In this document: positions 58,113 through 64,000 of the stretch, piece after piece
Position numbering within the stretch: the stretch's first letter is position 1
Layout of the letters: every line of letters begins with the position of its first letter
Assembly (NCBI GenBank): GCA_031002005.1
Contig: CM061919.1
Span: forward strand, 16,191,687-16,255,686
DNA length: 64,000 nt
Source of the DNA: Vandiemenella viatica
Lineage: Eukaryota > Arthropoda > Insecta > Orthoptera > Morabidae
Direction of reading: 5' to 3'
The notes under the pieces: model-generated
What the model saw: the letters and a program-made list of their open reading frames with translations, nothing else
What the model was told of the DNA's origin: nothing
The model's database searches: none
Position numbers and translations under genes: made by a program

Positions 58113-59922
58113 TGGCGGCTACACACGAGGCAATTTCGGTCCCAATCGACAGGGACAATCCACCGGCAGAGGCCCTGCAGATTGCCGCATGAGTAGGCTA
58201 ATTGGGCATGTTGCTCCCGTTATCGGGAGATCGGCAGATTTCGACCAAACAATTTACAGATTGTCCCTGCAGACAGGGAGCAAATTGAGACGTGCGTAGC
58301 ACGATTGCAACGATTGAGACTATTTCGGCCCAGTCGGCTTTGGGCAGCGAACGAGTGCGGTTCGTGCCATTGGTTGTGTGTATCGTCAGAAATGTCTAAA
58401 AAAAAAAGGTGTGGACTAATATTTTTGAAGTTTATAAAGATATGCCCCAGTAATGGGACAAATTCAACAAAAATTACATGCGACATGCGGGAAGAAGGAG
58501 TTAGAGTTTTTCTAGAAATTTACGAAGAATTGGATTAGGAACCAACAGTTGCAGTTCTGAAAAAGAAAATATCCGAATAAATTACTCGCGTGAATTAAAA
58601 TAGGTAAGTAAAGGCTCAAATACCTAAATAATTATTGTTTTATGAAATGTAAATTCATCATTATATTTATAGCAGATAAAAAATTTTTTTGAAAAATTCT
58701 TTGAGGAACATAAGGGTAATAGATAAAATAACAGAAATAAATAACTTTTACTATAAATGTATTTATTGAACGTTGTTCAATTTAAATTATTTTAAAGGAA
58801 AAGTAACAGATTGGTTTTTACAAATTTATTTCATAGTTAAGTTTAACAAAGTTTCCAAGACATGTTGTATAGAACTAAATTCTGCCTTAACTGAAATGTG
58901 AATAAAAAATATAATTTCATTAATAATGTGCTTTGTATTTACAGATGAAATGGCACAGAAGACATGTATGTACCGTCCCTTTGGTAACCACTTTAAAATC
59001 AAGAAGAAGCAGCTCAAGCACAAGAAAGAATTACATTTAAAAAGAAGAAACCAAGAATAAATATTGCCATAAAACAAGAAGAGCTCAGAGATTCTGCCCA
59101 ACGGCTATTAAATTGAAAGGAAGATGAATGGTAGATCGCGGGAAAATCAGTCGGCATTCAATTAAAAGACCTAAACAAGGACCAGATAGCAATTGCCAAT
59201 AAACTTATATCAAATGCTATTTTATGCTAAGCTGGAAGGTTACCTATGGAATCTTGTATCTATTTAGAACCCCATGATAGCAGATACAAAGTTCAGCCAT
59301 CTACAGAGCGATTTATGTATCCTCCTGAATCATCTCCACATTTATCATCTGATTCGCCGCCCTTGCAATACCCAGTTCAAAACTAGCAGATGATGAGAAT
59401 AAATTCAGGAAAAAATTGAAAGAATTTTTAATTGACAACTCCTTCTGCTCTTTTGAAGAATTTTCTTTTTCAGAACTGCAACTGTTGGTTCCTAGTCCAA
59501 TTCTTTGTAAATTTCTAGCAAAACTCTAAATCCTTCTTCCCGCATGTTGTGGTTCATGTAATTTTTGTTAAATTTGTCCCATTACTGGAGCATATCTTTA
59601 TAAACTTCAAAAATATTAGTCCACACCTCTTTATCTTTAGACATTTCTGACGATACACAAACAAATGGCACGAAACGCACTCGTTCGCTGCTCAAAGCCG
59701 ACTAAGCCGAAATTGTCTCAATCGTTGCAATCGCGCTACGCACGTCTCAATTTGCTCCCTGTCTGCAGGGACAATCTGTAAATTGTTTGGTCGGGCTCTG
59801 CCGATCTCCCGATATCGGGAGCAACATACCCAATTAGCCTCCGCACGCGCCAATCTGCAGGGCCTCTGCCGGCGGATTGTCCCTGTCGATTGGGACCGAA
59901 ATTGCCTCGTTTGTAGCCGCCT
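58113..59922. mobile_element. Harbinger-like element G with long TIRs
   Basis: 1,810 bp; TAA duplicated at 58110-58112 and 59923-59925. Inverted arms of about 450 bp start TGGCGGCTACACACGAGG and end with the inverse of AGGCGGCTACAAACGAGG. The arms reach into a reading frame, so each end carries part of an accessory gene. No nuclease is seen. Confidence 0.83.
58945..59390 (+). pseudogene. MADF/BESS-like accessory protein remnant of element G
   Basis: Broken frames give ERITFKKKKPRINIAIKQEELRDS, then DEW..AGKSVGIQLKDLNKDQIAIANKLISNAIF. The latter recalls the C-terminal segment (GK.VA..LR.L) of Harbinger-associated Myb/MADF proteins. It ends with a Ser/Pro-rich tail. A CAG before ATG at 58944 could be an acceptor site. 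The N-terminal piece is MSKKKRCGL...DMREEGVRVFLEIYEELD at 58390-58540. Confidence 0.5.
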
Positions 59923-59925
59923 TAA

Positions 59926-60480
59926 AAGGAGTTAAAAGTTACATTGAAAAAAGAGAAGTCTGTGGACGAGAAATTGGATCTTGCAGCGTGGTAGAAAGGG
60001 TATTGCAGGTTGAAATGGCATATAAAAATAATCTTTGAATGTATGAATCAGAAAGTTTTGGTATCAAAAAACACACCACGAATTACAAAACAGGACACTA
60101 ATGAGAAAATGTCTTCCGGCTAAACTGAAGACGGAAACTATTCTCAGGTTTTTTGCAATTGATAACTGCTTTGAAACACTTTCACTTTACCTAGAAGCAC
60201 AATTTACACCACCTTTTTCTGATTGAACACCTGGTTCGGATTGTTTTAATTTTGCACTTGATGTCTACTATCGTCAAAAGTGTGAGATTCTTTAATCATT
60301 TCCTCCGTAGCACTATCTTTTATGTTTTTATTTTCATATCTTTCAAATTTTGTTTTCTATAAACAATGGTTATGGAAAAATTTAAAAATTAAGCAAATGT
60401 TTCTTCTCCCCATTTAAAAACAATTATGTGTTGAAAACAACAACAATCAGAAACAAACAATTGCGATCGATCCAGGAGAA
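59926..60480. other. No assignable feature
   Basis: AT-rich; short frames only. Confidence 0.4.
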
Positions 60481-60705
60481 GGTTTCACTTCGATATTTTG
60501 ACTGTTTATAGGCGTCACTCTTGATGATTCATCCGAGTGAAACACTAAAAGTGAACTAAAAGTTGAACCCGAGCCAACTTCTTTCATTCATCATCTTGGA
60601 TAATCACTTTGGATGATTCTCTGTTTGCGCAGTTCACTTTCCTTTCATTGCGAGTGATTCATCCGGAGTGTGATTGCGAAAAGTGAACCGTGTAAACCCG
60701 CCTTA
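60481..60705 (-). repeat. Harbinger-type terminus rich in GTGATTCATCC repeats
   Basis: On the minus strand it starts TTAAGGCGGGTTTACACGG and continues with several GGATGAATCACT-like sites (60525, 60590, 60650). It matches the fragment near 48235. No partner end in the window. Confidence 0.55.
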
Positions 60706-63700
60706 AGAAATTTTAAAAATCATTGGTTAACAGATTTTTCCCTATTAGCAGCCCATTATTGTTTCAGTAACATCATTAGTCGTCGACGGAACGTCGTGCT
60801 CGTTTTGTTCGCGGAAAATTATAGACTGAATCCCTTTGCAATTAAATTAAATTAAATTTGCATGTTATACATACATAAAGAGTGAATTACCAAAGAAAAC
60901 ACACGAACGTTATTGTAGTTTTAGAGACACGTGTTTGTCAATTACGAGTTTAAAACTTGGCTGCGCGTTTTGTAACATGTGTAAATTTTATTAAGAAATT
61001 TGATTGCATAAAGGCAGTAAAAAATCATGAGATAAAAACGAAATATACATCTTAGACTGCAGGTTTAACAATTTTTTTATTTACAAAAAAAAAAACTTTT
61101 AGTGCTTAAGATGACATGGTTTCCTACGCAGAAGTTTTTGTTATTTTTTATTTCGCGATTGTCATAATAACAATAATATGTAAAAATAAAAAACCTAATA
61201 TCTTTGTAAATTTTACTTTTCATATCATACACACCTCCTCCTCTCGCGGTCATTTGTCTGGTCATGTACACTTCAAATTTGACATTTCTCCGGGCGCGGA
61301 AATATGAAAAGTTGGCAAGCCTAGTTATATTTAATGATGAAAATATCAAATGATTACGATTTGAAAATCTCCTCAGAAGGGCATTCGAGGGAAACGAACC
61401 AATACGGAGCACTTAAATTCTTTATCATTGTGTAGTGGGAATCCCCGCCGCCCCTCCCCCCTCTGCCCACAGTGTTGCTCAATCCTATGTGGCCAGTGGT
61501 AGTTTGGCTTTGTGCGCTTGGCAGTGAGGTTGTTTGAAGCATTTGAGGCGAAGTTTTCGTTACTTCATAACTATCTTGAAAAGATAATATTTATCTTCGG
61601 TGTCGAAGCAGCTAGTACGTTCTTATCAGAAGAATGGCAAGTACATCTAAGGCTGAGGCATGTATCAGTATTTGTGATTTGCACTTAGTATTTAACAGCT
61701 CACTACAGTGTGGCTAAGCTGGCAGATGTATTAATAGAATACAAATTTAACTGCTTATTGCTGACGAATGAAATATTGGCTAAACATAATTTTTTTTAAT
61801 GTGTTGTTTAATCCTTTTTGGTGCCAGTTCGCGGTGTCTACAACTTGTATCATGAATTAGCACTTCTGATATTAATAAAAGCTCGGTGCCTAAAATTTCC
61901 ACTTGGAATTAATTTTTATCGGTAACGTAAGTGTTGTTTAATGGTACAAGTTGTGTTCAAGGAAAAAATAAACCGCAGATGGCAGTAGAACTGGACAGGT
62001 TTACATCGCTTATAGTGTATAGTGGATGCGTTATTGCGGTTGAGTTATTCTAGTTCATACTTAAGGTGTTTGATGAAATTAATTGTGGTAGTTTATGCTG
62101 CGTGAAGTAGGAATTTTGACGTGTACAACGTTATTATTACCTAAAATGTAGTTCGCGATGCATTATTTTATTCTGCGGGAAGTAGAAATCTGGATGTAGA
62201 CAACGTTGCCTCTATTATCCGAAATGTAGTTCGCGATGCTTTTCATGTGTTTAGGTGTTTCTGCATAGTTTGTGTAGTGGTTATGTTGAAATGCAGCCTG
62301 TATCAGATTACTCTTGTTCTAGAATAAGGCACGAGGATTTTGGTTATTATCAGTAATTTCATGAGTGCCATGTTAATGCATGTATTGCAATGTAAATGAT
62401 TCCCGGTAGGAGCTGTATTCTTCTAAACCATCGCGTTTTAATTTCATGAATACCAAGCTAAGCGCATAAACGGATCAGTTCCAGAAGAAATCTTAATTAA
62501 GCTGATAGCTATTAATGGACAACCCTGGGTTTCTTTGAATGATTCATACTTCGCTACTTTATTTTGGAAACGATTTTATTTTATTATTAATAATAATTTA
62601 TTTATTTCGTTGTCATGTTACTGTAAATAATTTATGAGGCTGCCAACACTCGCGCTTGTCCTTTTTATATATATTTTCTTTATTGTGGTGCTGTTTTTCT
62701 TCATTTTCTAATTATTCAAGTCTATTCAAAAAGTCTTACCTAATACGCTCATTTTTCTTGTTTTTTGTTACGCATATTGTATACCGAGGCAAAGCATTTT
62801 TAATGACGATTGTTTCTATTTGCTACTATTTTTGCAGAAAAAGTAACAAGTAATTAATATTTAAAATCCATCAAATTCAAAGTCTTAACTATCAGGCGTT
62901 AAGACGTTAATAGACAAAGCAAAAACTCTCATTGTGTTTGGATCCGTAAAATCAATTTTTTAAAAAGAGAGAGAGAACAATTTGAAGAATTTATCGATTG
63001 TCAGTTAGATGATATTGCGTAATATCACTTGAGTTCCCCTAGCGTTTTGCAGGGTTTTCTTTGTTAGGGACTGAACGATTCCCAATTAATGATAATCAGG
63101 CGTTCGTATTAATTTTATAAAACCATGTCACCTAATTTTGTGTTAATGGAACTGACATAAATCTCGAAAGTATGTACATTTGTTACTAATTTTTCGTATT
63201 CTGTTTCTAATATAGTAGTGTTCATACAATCAAGTATTACTTTAACCTCCCCCGATCATGACGCTGCTATACCTCCCAAGAGTATACAAAACCTCCCTGG
63301 TCGTAATAAAGTTATTAAATGTGGAAATTATTAAGAACCCATATTGCTTAGGCAGTACATCTAAATACACTTTGAAATAAGAATCAAGTATTCCAAACGT
63401 TGGTTTAAACGAAGTACTGAATGATAGTACTAAACTATATCGCTTAAATTTTTTAATGGGAGTCAATCTCCAGTAAAATATATACGCTGGGTGTAATTTA
63501 AAGATGGATTGATAAAGTGCTCTAATGTTCCATTAAAATGGGTTAGCGGAAGAGAAGGAGATTCAGATTATAAGAATATAAAATGTAAGGGAGGCAAAAC
63601 CAACTGTGGTTACATATGAATTTACCGTAACTAAATAAAAATGTTTTGAGAATTTAAATAGCCTGCCTAAATCTGAGTAACATGAGTAATACTAGCTGAA

Positions 63701-64000
63701 CCAGATAATGTACTTATTATATCAAAAGAAGTTTCTAAACCAACTGGCATTAAATATATTGAGTCTATTGGAGATCGCGATTCCGTAACAACAACATTAA
63801 ATAATATCGTTATAAAATTGCTGCAGTCAGTAGCAAAACGTATTATTTGCAAGCAATAATTCAGTTGTAATACAGCCAGGACAATTATTTTCAACCAGAA
63901 ATTTGGTTGTAATGCAGCCTGGACCAGCATGAAACAGTTATATGTACTTCGGAAAGAATTTCGGTTTATTTCTAGATGGGGATACCGCTGCCTCGCGACT
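60706..64000. other. Unassigned AT-rich sequence
   Basis: No transposon terminus or protein family recognised on either strand. A GC-richer patch lies at 61435-61560. Short frames near 61634 (plus), 63242-63466 (minus) and 63690-63860 (plus) have protein-like composition but no motif. If a host gene or promoter exists in this window, this is the best place to look. Confidence 0.35.

Noticed and set aside
63242..63466. 74-residue minus frame as a viral or host gene fragment
   Set aside because: Composition is protein-like but no motif is recognisable. I decline to name a family without a search.

Overview
The window is eukaryotic and reads like intergenic DNA of a large, AT-rich arthropod (most likely insect) genome. 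I find no credible complete host gene, and almost every recognisable protein fragment belongs to a transposable element: Ty3/gypsy LTR elements, jockey-like LINEs, a Penelope-like element, mariner and Tc1-like elements, hAT, PIF/Harbinger, and a Helitron. The species cannot be named from the sequence. Many element borders can be fixed to the base from target-site duplications (TSDs), which gives a nesting order. Layout: (1) 403-13879 is a non-autonomous LTR retrotransposon with 970-bp LTRs and TSD AACC, inserted in an old LINE. It carries a 2.9-kb Helitron (2108-5000) and a second, 3.8-kb Ty3/gypsy element in antisense (6422-10191, TSD ATAT) that splits its gag-like frame. (2) 13884-15345 holds LINE reverse-transcriptase tails. 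(3) 15876-28690 is a 12.8-kb near-perfect palindrome (two arms of about 6.3 kb, 178-bp spacer) bounded by a 6-bp TSD, ATAGAG. It sits inside an older Harbinger-like element whose two halves flank it; intact sister copies lie at 29273-30696 and 31768-33246. This behaves as a mobile element and is the most unusual object here. (4) 29273-35509 is a run of TTA-flanked, PIF/Harbinger-type non-autonomous elements with a LINE remnant and a hAT MITE. (5) 35513-38389 is old noncoding repeat debris, including Helitron-like 5' ends and a tRNA-derived SINE. (6) 38398-48047 is a 9.65-kb hAT element (TSD GAAAAGGG) with a broken transposase, loaded with a Penelope-like fragment, a jockey-like LINE, a second LINE fragment and a mariner. 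(7) 48056-60705 contains several Harbinger-type elements (one with a recognisable HARBI1-like transposase, others with MADF-like accessory remnants), a decayed hAT-like gene, and a 2-kb element of unknown superfamily with a 6-bp TSD and a Tc1-like gene inside. (8) 60706-64000 shows nothing I can assign. No gene network operates here. The interest lies in element structure: a palindromic transposon, tRNA-like promoters inside an LTR and inside an inverted SINE-like dimer, and a recurring terminal signature shared by unrelated-looking Harbinger-type families. All divergence figures are counts by eye.
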